A stretch of DNA of 28,167 nucleotides from the NCBI GenBank assembly GCA_964589765.1, contig CAZPUM010000017.1:1-28167 (forward strand). Direction: 5' to 3'. Below are positions 1 to 5,748 of the stretch, piece after piece. The position numbers and the translations under genes were made by a program. This DNA comes from UBA525 sp964589765. GTDB lineage: Archaea; Nanobdellota; Nanobdellia; Woesearchaeales; UBA525. The notes beneath the pieces are model-generated. The model ran no database searches and was not told the DNA's origin. It saw nothing but the letters and a program-made list of their open reading frames with translations. The first letter of the stretch is position 1, and each line of letters starts with the position of its first letter.

Positions 1-127
1 ACCAACGGCCCCCCCACCACAGTTCCAGCCACAGGCCACAACACAACCCTCTTCTCCCGTAAATAACGGAGGGATACCTCAACCCGAAGTTTCGATAGAG
101 AAAATATTCTACATGGGAAACAAATAG
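1..127 (+). CDS. C-terminal tail of an unknown protein (5' end outside window)
   Basis: One frame is open from position 2 to a TAG at 125-127 and gives 41 residues. The tail is rich in Pro, Gln and Thr (two PQ-type clusters and a TTQPSS stretch) and ends IFYMGNK. Such composition fits a disordered linker with a short conserved end peptide. No family can be named. A T-tract follows the stop and the next gene has its own TATA-like element, so the two are probably separate units. The alternative is chance openness, but 42 stop-free codons ending just before a T-tract favour a real gene end. Confidence 0.5.
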   Translation, partial: PTAPPPQFQPQATTQPSSPVNNGGIPQPEVSIEKIFYMGNK

Positions 128-133
128 CCCTCC

Positions 134-139
134 TTTTTT
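134..139 (+). terminator. T-tract after the first gene
   Basis: Six consecutive T residues in a pyrimidine-rich stretch lie 7 nt after the TAG of the partial gene. Archaeal RNA polymerase commonly terminates on such tracts. No hairpin is seen. Confidence 0.35.
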
Positions 140-176
140 CCTTATATTCTTAAATTCCGCCCAGATTCCATCATTC

Positions 177-680
177 ATGCTTGATATTGAGAAAAATTAT
201 GGTTTGTTAGAAAAGACCGCCATAAAGGTGGCTAAAAAGTTTCCAAACCTTGAGTTTCAGGATTCTGTCCAGGATATACTGTTAAGAATTTTTGAGCAGA
301 GAAAAAAATACAGGGATATTGGAAAATCCCCTGCAGCATGGGCCTACACTGTTGGAATGAACTATCTAAGAACAAAAGCAAGACTGACCAATAGCAGACC
401 AAACAACCTAGTTATTAATGAAGAATTAGACACTGAGGACGATTCGCCCGGTCCTGAAGAGCTTGCTTACCAAACACAAATACGAGAGAATTTAGAGCTT
501 ATTATCACGACCATACCTAACAAGAATTACTCAAGAATATTGAAACTTCACTCCATAAACGGGATGTCTTACAATGATATAGCCAAGGCGGAAGAATTAC
601 CAGTCGGAACTGTTATGAGTAGACTTCACAGAGCCAGAAAATTCCTAGCAGAACACCATTCCCGACAGAAACCTTTTTAA
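177..680 (+). CDS. ECF-type sigma factor-like protein (sigma region 2 + region 4)
   Basis: The 167-residue protein has the two-domain layout of bacterial ECF sigma factors. Residues 20-70 resemble sigma region 2, with DSVQDILLRIFEQ followed by AAWAYTVGMNYLRTKAR, the counterpart of the D.VQE.F...W and AWL..IARN...D.RR motifs. Residues 71-104 form an acidic Pro-containing linker. Residues 105-160 resemble region 4, with a helix-turn-helix GMSYNDIAKAEELPVGTVMSRLHRAR matched in parts to the classic GLSYEEIA / P.GTVKSRL.RAR signature. The ATG lies about 30 nt after the TATA-like element at 142-149, and no Shine-Dalgarno is obvious. Archaeal initiation normally uses TBP and TFB, so this gene beside EF-1 alpha is unexpected. 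It may be a transferred gene, a repurposed DNA-binding regulator, or a factor acting on archaeal RNAP. The fold assignment is strong; the function is open. Confidence 0.8.
   Translation: MLDIEKNYGLLEKTAIKVAKKFPNLEFQDSVQDILLRIFEQRKKYRDIGKSPAAWAYTVGMNYLRTKARLTNSRPNNLVINEELDTEDDSPGPEELAYQTQIRENLELIITTIPNKNYSRILKLHSINGMSYNDIAKAEELPVGTVMSRLHRARKFLAEHHSRQKPF
673..680 (+). promoter_or_regulatory. TATA box of the EF-1 alpha gene
   Basis: CTTTTTAA, preceded by an A-rich BRE-like GAAAC, overlaps the end of the sigma-like gene. It predicts a start site near 702 and a leader of about 35 nt carrying a strong GGAGGG at 723-728. The same CCTTTTTAA core occurs upstream of S19e and L15e. Confidence 0.5.
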
Positions 681-736
681 GAGACTGCCTTTTCGCGTAT
701 CTTACAAATACTTATAATAATTGGAGGGAAAATTAA

Positions 737-2029
737 ATGGCAAAAGCAAAGCCCCACTTGAACCTCGTGTTCATCGGTCACGTAGACCACGGAAAGAGTA
801 CTACTGTTGGTAGGCTCATGTACGATGGCGGTGCTATCGACGAGCAGACAATGAGGAAACTTAAAGAAAAAGCAACTGAGCTCGGAAAGGCCGGGTTCGA
901 GTTCGCGTACACCATGGACTCGCTCAAAGAGGAGCAGGAACGTGGAGTAACCATCGACCTTGCACACAAGAGATTCGATACGACCAAGTTTGAGTGCACC
1001 ATTATTGATGCACCTGGACACAAGGACTTCGTTAAGAATATGATTACTGGTGCAAGCCAGGCTGACGCAGCTGTTCTAGTTGTTGCAGCCAACGACGGTG
1101 TCAACGCACAGACAAAAGAGCACGTATTCCTAAGCAAGGTTCTTGGAGTACAGCAGCTTATCATCGCTATCAACAAGATGGATATCAGCGGTGTCGACTA
1201 TTCTGAAGCGAAATGGAAATCCGTTAAGGAAGAGGTCACAAAACTTCTGCAGAGCATTGGCTACAAGGTTGACAAAATTCAGTTCTTGGCGATTGCAAGT
1301 CTGCCAGGAGACAACGTCGTTAAGAAGACGGACAAGATGCCTTGGTACGAAGGACCAACACTTCTCGAATCAATCGACAAGCTTGATGAGCCTGAAAAGC
1401 CAGTGGAACTTCCACTTAGAATGCCACTTCAGGACGTCTACAACATCACCGGTATCGGTGTTGTTCCAGTAGGTCGTGTTGAGACTGGAATCCTAAAGGT
1501 AGGCGACAAGATTGTTGCTGTTCCAGGACGTGAAGGAAAACAGATTCCAGGCGAGTGTAAATCCATCGAGATGCACCACGAGCAGATTCAGCAGGCTGAA
1601 CCAGGGGACAACTGTGGTATCAGCGTGCGTGGATTCGGAAAGAAGGATATTACCCGTGGAGACGTTTTGGGTCATCCAAGTAGCGTTCCAACTGTTGCCA
1701 AGAGTTTCAAGGCACAGATGGTCGTTCTAAACCACCCAAGTGTTATCACAGTTGGTTACACACCTGTGTTCCACATCCACACAGCTCAGGTGGCCTGTAG
1801 AATCGAGGCAATCGAGAAGAAGCTGAACCCAGCAACTGGTGAAGTTCTAGAGGAGAACCCTGACTTCATCAAGAATGGTGACGCTGCAATCGTTAAGATT
1901 GTTCCAACACAGCCACTTTGCATCGAGACCAAAGCAGAGATTCCACAGCTATGTCAGTTCGCTATCCGAGACTCCGGAAGCACCGTCGCAGCTGGAATGT
2001 GCATTGAGATCGAGAAGAAGGACGTATAA
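737..2029 (+). CDS. tuf: Translation elongation factor 1-alpha (aEF1A)
   Basis: This GTPase delivers aminoacyl-tRNA to the ribosomal A site. The 430-residue length is normal for archaea. The G-domain motifs are G1 GHVDHGKS at 14-21, the G2 threonine in GVTID at 70-74, G3 DAPGH at 91-95 and G4 NKMD at 146-149, followed by two beta-barrel domains. The archaeal/eukaryal insertion around residues 35-68 separates it from bacterial EF-Tu. The ATG is fixed by GGAGGG 8 nt upstream. A T-tract follows the stop. In many archaea uS10 follows directly; here a small DUF5654 membrane gene sits between them. Identification is secure. Confidence 0.98.
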   Translation: MAKAKPHLNLVFIGHVDHGKSTTVGRLMYDGGAIDEQTMRKLKEKATELGKAGFEFAYTMDSLKEEQERGVTIDLAHKRFDTTKFECTIIDAPGHKDFVKNMITGASQADAAVLVVAANDGVNAQTKEHVFLSKVLGVQQLIIAINKMDISGVDYSEAKWKSVKEEVTKLLQSIGYKVDKIQFLAIASLPGDNVVKKTDKMPWYEGPTLLESIDKLDEPEKPVELPLRMPLQDVYNITGIGVVPVGRVETGILKVGDKIVAVPGREGKQIPGECKSIEMHHEQIQQAEPGDNCGISVRGFGKKDITRGDVLGHPSSVPTVAKSFKAQMVVLNHPSVITVGYTPVFHIHTAQVACRIEAIEKKLNPATGEVLEENPDFIKNGDAAIVKIVPTQPLCIETKAEIPQLCQFAIRDSGSTVAAGMCIEIEKKDV

Positions 2030-2040
2030 GTCCTTTCTAC

Positions 2041-2051
2041 TTTCTTTTTTT
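2041..2051 (+). terminator. T-rich terminator after EF-1 alpha
   Basis: TTTCTTTTTTT lies 12 nt after the EF-1 alpha stop, followed by a second T-run near 2059. It fits archaeal oligo-T termination; there is no hairpin. Confidence 0.5.
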
Positions 2052-2105
2052 CAAAATCTTTTTATTCTGAAAATTTATTTGTAGCTCATTAAGGGGGGTA
2101 TTTAC

Positions 2106-2348
2106 ATGAAGAAAGATGTAGTTGAAAAGATAGCAGCATTAATTACAGCTGCTTTTGGCCTTATTGCAGCACTTGCCTGGAACGATGCCATTAAAGCCTT
2201 ATTTGTAGGACCTTGTGGAACAGAAGGTGCGGGAGCACTTTGTATGCTGTCCGATGGAGGACCATGGGTATACGCAATCATCGTCACGATAATTGCAGTA
2301 CTTGTTACTCTTTGGATTGCAAATCTTGCACAAAGAGCAAATAAGTAG
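2106..2348 (+). CDS. DUF5654-family small membrane protein
   Basis: The 80-residue protein has two hydrophobic helices. Residues 8-33 contain ALITAAFGLIAALAWNDAIK and residues 53-76 contain WVYAIIVTIIAVLVTLWIAN, joined by a loop with Cys and Gly (GPCGTEGAGALCM). The AALAWNDAIK signature after the first helix is what I recognise as DUF5654, a small integral membrane family common in archaea. The ATG is preceded by AAGGGGGGT at about 2091-2099. The function of the family is unknown. Its place between EF-1 alpha and uS10 looks like an insertion into an ancestral translation cluster. Confidence 0.75.
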   Translation: MKKDVVEKIAALITAAFGLIAALAWNDAIKALFVGPCGTEGAGALCMLSDGGPWVYAIIVTIIAVLVTLWIANLAQRANK

Positions 2349-2386
2349 ATTTATTCTCTATTTTTCTTATTTTTATAAAACATAAG

Positions 2387-2415
2387 GTTTTTAAATGAAC
2401 TAGAAATTCTCGCAG
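2387..2415 (+). promoter_or_regulatory. uS10 promoter with ATTCT.GCAG element
   Basis: A TTTTTAAATGAA TATA core is followed about 10 nt later by ATTCTCGCAG, which overlaps the expected start site. The same combination occurs at the S19e promoter (19709-19745) and the L15e promoter (22426-22462). The inferred leader is about 40 nt. Confidence 0.5.
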
Positions 2416-2421
2416 TATTCC

Positions 2422-2440
2422 ATGATGACTTGAGCATCAT
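2422..2440 (+). other. Hairpin in the uS10 leader
   Basis: ATGATG at 2422-2427 and CATCAT at 2435-2440 form a perfect 6-bp stem with a 7-nt loop inside the inferred 5' leader, ending 17 nt before the uS10 ATG and just ahead of GAAAGGGA. It could influence ribosome access. Confidence 0.4.
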
Positions 2441-2457
2441 CGTGAAAGGGACGAAAA

Positions 2458-2763
2458 ATGCAAAAAGCAAGAATCAAGCTGGCATCCACGGATATCAACA
2501 AGATAAACGAGGTATGTGACTTTATTCGTGAGATTGCAGATAAGACCGGTGTTGTTATGAAAGGTCCCGTCCCACTACCGCGTAAAACCCTTAAGGTCAC
2601 TACGCGACGTTCTCCATGTGGTGAAGGAAAAGCTTCCTGGGAGCGCTATGAAATGCGAATCCACAAGCGTTTGATTGACCTCGGTCTTGACGAGCGCGCC
2701 CTAAGATTGGTTATGAGAGTTCCAATCCCTGAAGGCCTCAACATTGAGATTGAGATGTTGTAA
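2458..2763 (+). CDS. rpsJ: Ribosomal protein uS10
   Basis: The 101-residue protein is a small-subunit component of the 30S head. The sequence is archaeal uS10 throughout: ARIKLASTDINKINEVC at the start, the loop with GPVPLPRKTLKVTTRRSPCG around residues 36-55, WERYEMRIHKRLIDL, and the C-terminal strand VPIPEGLNIEIEML. Length matches the archaeal family. The gene has its own promoter and a roughly 40-nt leader with a hairpin, so it is probably transcribed separately from EF-1 alpha despite the conserved neighbourhood. Confidence 0.97.
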   Translation: MQKARIKLASTDINKINEVCDFIREIADKTGVVMKGPVPLPRKTLKVTTRRSPCGEGKASWERYEMRIHKRLIDLGLDERALRLVMRVPIPEGLNIEIEML

Positions 2764-2779
2764 AACCTCTGAATCTACA

Positions 2780-2797
2780 GTTTATTTTGGAATAAAC
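2780..2797 (+). terminator. Inverted repeat downstream of uS10
   Basis: GTTTATT (2780-2786) and AATAAAC (2791-2797) form a perfect 7-bp stem with a TTGG loop, 17 nt after the uS10 stop. No long T-run follows, so it may be an mRNA 3'-end structure rather than a true terminator. Confidence 0.4.
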
Positions 2798-2884
2798 ATT
2801 TGATACAGCACTAACCTATTCTTCTATACTCAACCACTTTATGTTCATGAGAGATTCTATAATATACCCTGTACCCTGCCCAAC

Positions 2885-3108
2885 TTAATCAGAACCGGTA
2901 TCGTAATCCCAGATACCATGCTTTTCTACCATCTTGCTCGTGAGAGGCTTTGAAAGTGAGTGTTTGAGTTGCATATGAAACATCATGTCACCTACATCAA
3001 TAACAAGAGAGTTTGGCTTCTCACCAAACTAACCCTACCATACACAATATCATCACAGAGGAAAAGCTGTTCTTTACCATCTGAAGCGGTCATTTCATGT
3101 ATTTCATC
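2885..3108 (-). pseudogene. Remnant or frameshifted small gene in the 2764-3181 gap
   Basis: Two adjacent minus-strand frames read like one protein broken by a single shift. The upstream frame (open from 3108, first ATG at 3093) encodes MTASDGKEQLFLCDDIVYG then RVSLV. From about 3030 the downstream frame encodes GEKPNSLVIDVGDMMFH and ends SKMVEKHGIWDYDTGSD with a stop at 2885-2887. Joined, they give about 70 residues of non-repetitive, globular-looking sequence. A 6-bp hairpin (3011-3016 with 3024-3029) lies at the junction. The family is unknown. It could be a decayed gene, a sequencing indel or a frameshift site. The rest of 2764-3181 holds nothing else I can support. Confidence 0.4.
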
Positions 3109-3181
3109 TCAATAATGTTATGCCCGCAAAATTTTTTTGGAGAATAATCTGGCCAAATAGAAGACTGAAAATAATCATTAA

Positions 3182-3264
3182 CGCCCAGAGTCGGATTTGA
3201 ACCAACAACTCCGTGAGGAACTGGTTTTCAAGACCAGCGCAATACCAGGTTATGCGATCTGGGC
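3182..3264 (-). tRNA. tRNA-Ser(UGA)
   Basis: The minus strand folds as a class II tRNA. The acceptor stem is GCCCAGA/TCTGGGC with discriminator G. The anticodon arm CTGGT-CTTGAAA-ACCAG carries anticodon TGA. A short variable arm uses CTC/GAG, and the T arm is GTTGG-TTCAAAT-CCGAC. CCA is not encoded and no intron is seen. It reads UCA-type serine codons. The 5' flank carries a copy of its own 5' end (3299-3314). Confidence 0.93.
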
Positions 3265-3281
3265 ATAGCACAGTCGCATTT

Positions 3282-3314
3282 CAACAGGAAATGTTGTATA
3301 TGCGATCTGGGCAT
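3282..3314 (-). repeat. tRNA-Ser 5'-end copy plus hairpin upstream of tRNA-Ser(UGA)
   Basis: Positions 3299-3314 repeat 3251-3266 exactly (16 bp, the tRNA 5' end plus two flanking bases). Between this copy and the tRNA lies a 5-bp hairpin, CAACA (3282-3286) with TGTTG (3292-3296). Read on the minus strand, the copy runs into GCATATA, a plausible TATA box about 30-35 nt before the tRNA. A 24-nt block here matches the corresponding block of tRNA-Ser(GGA) at about 20 of 24 positions. Confidence 0.65.
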
Positions 3315-3339
3315 TGGACGAAGAACAAAGGGTCGGTTT

Positions 3340-4962
3340 TTAAAGGTTGAGGCTTGCCTGTAATGTTTTCACACTGGCAGCCTTCAAAAACTCAGCAAAG
3401 AACCTGCTCGGTCTTTCTAACTTTGAAGTAAGTTCAGGATGTGCCTGCGTCGCCATGAAAAATGGGTGGTCTGGACGTTCGAGAATCTGCATGATTCTTC
3501 CATCAGGGGTTGACCCCGAAAAAACCAGACCTTGTTTCTCAAGCGTCTCAATATAATCAGGATTTACTTCATAACGGTGTCTGAACCTTAAGCGAATCAT
3601 ATCACCAAACATATCGTAAGCCTTAGTTCCTGGTTTTACCTTGATGTCATGACCACCAAGACGCATTGTGGCTCCTTTTTCAGTAACATTTCTCTGTTCA
3701 GGAAGAAGGTCTATGACCGCGTGTTCAGTTTCAGGATTAATTTCTGAGCTGTTAGCATCAAGCATACCAAGACTTCTAGCATGTTCAATAACAGCGAGTT
3801 GTAGGCCGTAACAAAGACCAAGGAAAGGTAGGTTGTTCTCGCGACAATATCTAACCACAGCTATTTTTCCTTCAGTTCCGCGAGAACCAAATCCGCCTGG
3901 AACAATAACCCCGTCAATGTTTTCCAGGCGGTTTTTAACAAGATTATCTGACCTTTCAAGGTCAGTGGTTTCAATCCATTTCAGGTTGACCGCAAGACAG
4001 TGATTTGCTGCGGCATGGTGAATAGCCTCTATCACACTTGCGTATGAATCTTCGAGACTCGTGTATTTGCCACAGATAGCAATATTCACGTCCCTACTTG
4101 GCATTTGAGTTAAGAGTGACTTCCAACCTTCAAGTGCGGGATTAACAGGTATACCAAGAGTTTCTCTGACTGAATCAGTCATACCTTCTTCATCAAATAA
4201 CAGAGGAATTTTGTAAACGCTGTCAATATCTATTCCTGTAAAAACCTCTTTTTCTTCGACGCCACAAAAAGTGGCAATTTTTCTTTTGATTTTTGTTTCA
4301 ATCGGTTGTTCACACCTACCGATAATAATATCCGGCTGAATTCCTCTAGCCCTCAACTGCGAGACTGACTGCTGTGTTGGTTTGCTTTTCTGCTCACCCA
4401 CCATACTCAGTAATGGAATATATGTTAGGTGAACATACATCACATTCTTTCTACCTACAACAGTAGGCAGTTGTCTCATCGCCTCAATATATAACTCATT
4501 CTCCATGTCACCAACAGTGCCACCAACCTCAATCAGCATAACATCAGCATGTTCAGCGTCAGCAAGCTCGACCATTCTTTCAACGATGTAGTTAGTTACA
4601 TGAGGAATCATCTGTACTGTTTGACCAAGAAAATCTCCTCTGCGTTCTTTCTCCATAATGGCCTTGAACACCTTGCCCATAGTCAGGTTCCAGTCCCATT
4701 TACACTGAACATTGAGAAATCGCTCATAATGTCCAAAATCCATGTCTACTTCACCACCATCATCAAGAACAAACACTTCACCATGTTCAATAGGATTCAT
4801 TGTACCAGGGTCGACGTTTAGGTATCCATCCAGTTTAATTGGGACAACTTTGTAGTTATGTGAAAGTAGCTTCCCTATGCTTGCAGCAGCTATTCCTTTG
4901 CCCAGACCTGAGAGAACGCCACCTGTTACAACGATGAACTTTGTGTTTTTAGTCAGTGGCAC
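3340..4962 (-). CDS. pyrG: CTP synthase (GTG start, leaderless)
   Basis: The enzyme makes CTP from UTP, ATP and glutamine. The 540-residue protein has an N-terminal synthetase domain (TKFIVVTGGVLSGLGKG at residues 7-23, plus EQKSKPTQQSVSQLRARG in the middle) and a C-terminal class I glutamine amidotransferase domain. The latter shows PGGFGSRGTEGK, the nucleophile Cys384 in LGLCYGLQ, and His508-Glu510 in AHPEL. The frame is open upstream, but homologues begin just before KFIVVTGG, and the GTG at 4962 lies about 25 nt after a TTTAAAA TATA box. A leaderless GTG start is therefore preferred. The promoter sits inside the 3' end of the dCMP deaminase gene. Confidence 0.97.
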   Translation of the reverse strand: MPLTKNTKFIVVTGGVLSGLGKGIAAASIGKLLSHNYKVVPIKLDGYLNVDPGTMNPIEHGEVFVLDDGGEVDMDFGHYERFLNVQCKWDWNLTMGKVFKAIMEKERRGDFLGQTVQMIPHVTNYIVERMVELADAEHADVMLIEVGGTVGDMENELYIEAMRQLPTVVGRKNVMYVHLTYIPLLSMVGEQKSKPTQQSVSQLRARGIQPDIIIGRCEQPIETKIKRKIATFCGVEEKEVFTGIDIDSVYKIPLLFDEEGMTDSVRETLGIPVNPALEGWKSLLTQMPSRDVNIAICGKYTSLEDSYASVIEAIHHAAANHCLAVNLKWIETTDLERSDNLVKNRLENIDGVIVPGGFGSRGTEGKIAVVRYCRENNLPFLGLCYGLQLAVIEHARSLGMLDANSSEINPETEHAVIDLLPEQRNVTEKGATMRLGGHDIKVKPGTKAYDMFGDMIRLRFRHRYEVNPDYIETLEKQGLVFSGSTPDGRIMQILERPDHPFFMATQAHPELTSKLERPSRFFAEFLKAASVKTLQASLNL

Positions 4963-4983
4963 GATAAAGAACGGTAAAATCCC

Positions 4984-4992
4984 TTTTAAAGT
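4984..4992 (-). promoter_or_regulatory. TATA box of pyrG near the dCMP deaminase 3' end
   Basis: On the minus strand ACTTTAAAAGGG is centred about 25 nt before the GTG of pyrG. It predicts a leaderless transcript and independent control of CTP synthase despite the gene's position just after dCMP deaminase. Confidence 0.5.
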
Positions 4993-5020
4993 ATTTTTGG
5001 TCTTGACTATATGAAATGAA

Positions 5021-5497
5021 TTACTGCCTTGCGTAGACCATATTAGTATTATTAATCCAATCAATAGGAATTTTTGCCTGTGCTAACATTTCCAGTGAGT
5101 CCTTTTCTGCGTGATAGTGCCATTCAGCGACGATTCTGACTATGCCTGCGTTGATTGACATTTTCGTACAGTCAAGGCAAGGAGTCATAGTACAATAGAT
5201 GGTAGAACCTAACACAGAAACTCCTTCACGTGCTGCCTGTATAAGCGCGTTCTGTTCAGCATGGGTAGTTCTTACGCAGTGATGTTTGGGGTTGCCATCC
5301 TTGTCATATACCGTCTTGAAAAGATGTCCAACTTCATCACAATGAGGAAGACCTGCCGGAGCACCAACATACCCCGTTGTAAGAATTCTTTTGTCTCTGA
5401 CAATTAAAGCCCCCGATTTTCCTCGGTCACACGTTGCTCTTTTGGATACAGCATGCATTATGTCAATAAAGTACTCATCCCAGTCAGGTCTAGACAT
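5021..5497 (-). CDS. dCMP deaminase
   Basis: The 158-residue zinc deaminase converts dCMP to dUMP for thymidylate synthesis. Zinc and catalytic motifs are His79-Ala-Glu81 (THAEQNAL) and PCLDC at 106-110, with Cys107 and Cys110 as ligands. The GALIVRDKRILTTGYVGAPAGLP segment in pieces (for example TGYVGAPAGL at 41-50) and a Cys/His-rich insert near residues 53-74 match dCMP rather than free cytidine deaminases. Start: ATG following a TATA-like ATTATAC about 30 nt upstream, with no Shine-Dalgarno. It neighbours pyrG and purA, forming a nucleotide block split by tRNA-Ser genes. Confidence 0.93.
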   Translation of the reverse strand: MSRPDWDEYFIDIMHAVSKRATCDRGKSGALIVRDKRILTTGYVGAPAGLPHCDEVGHLFKTVYDKDGNPKHHCVRTTHAEQNALIQAAREGVSVLGSTIYCTMTPCLDCTKMSINAGIVRIVAEWHYHAEKDSLEMLAQAKIPIDWINNTNMVYARQ

Positions 5498-5536
5498 GCC
5501 CTAAGAATTTATACCAAGTATAATACCTTATCGCTA

Positions 5537-5619
5537 CGCCCAGGGCCGGATTTGAACCGACGACTCCGTTAGGAACAAGATTTCCAATCTTGCGCAATAC
5601 CAGGCTATGCGACCTGGGC
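5537..5619 (-). tRNA. tRNA-Ser(GGA)
   Basis: A class II tRNA on the minus strand with acceptor GCCCAGG/CCTGGGC and discriminator G. The anticodon arm CAAGA-TTGGAAA-TCTTG gives anticodon GGA, and the T arm ends GTCGG-TTCAAAT-CCGGC. The D arm and acceptor are nearly identical to tRNA-Ser(UGA) at 3182-3264, so the two are probably duplicates that diverged in the anticodon stem. CCA is not encoded. Confidence 0.93.
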
Positions 5620-5646
5620 TTATTAAATAGGAACAAGGCACATATT

Positions 5647-5675
5647 AACAGAAACTGTTCTATATGCGACCCTGG
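5647..5675 (-). repeat. tRNA-Ser 5'-end copy plus hairpin upstream of tRNA-Ser(GGA)
   Basis: Positions 5663-5675 (TATGCGACCCTGG) closely repeat the tRNA 5' end at 5606-5618 (TATGCGACCTGGG). A hairpin of AACAG (5647-5651) and CTGTT (5655-5659) lies between the copy and the tRNA. The arrangement mirrors that upstream of tRNA-Ser(UGA), and the minus strand again contains TCGCATATA, a likely TATA box. Confidence 0.6.
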
Positions 5676-5716
5676 TTATATTCGAGGAAAATCTGTCGTT
5701 TTTAAACGTTTGCGAA

Positions 5717-5726
5717 ATGTTATATA
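5717..5726 (+). promoter_or_regulatory. TATA box of purA
   Basis: TGTTATATAG is centred about 27 nt before the purA ATG, predicting a start at or very near the initiation codon. A weak GAAGGA just upstream of the ATG is also present. Confidence 0.5.
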
Positions 5727-5748
5727 GCGACGTAAACCCCCGAAGGAC

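Noticed and set aside
4963..5064. Longer N-terminus of CTP synthase (34 extra residues)
   Set aside because: Homologues start just before KFIVVTGG, and the extra region contains the TATA box of the gene and overlaps dCMP deaminase.
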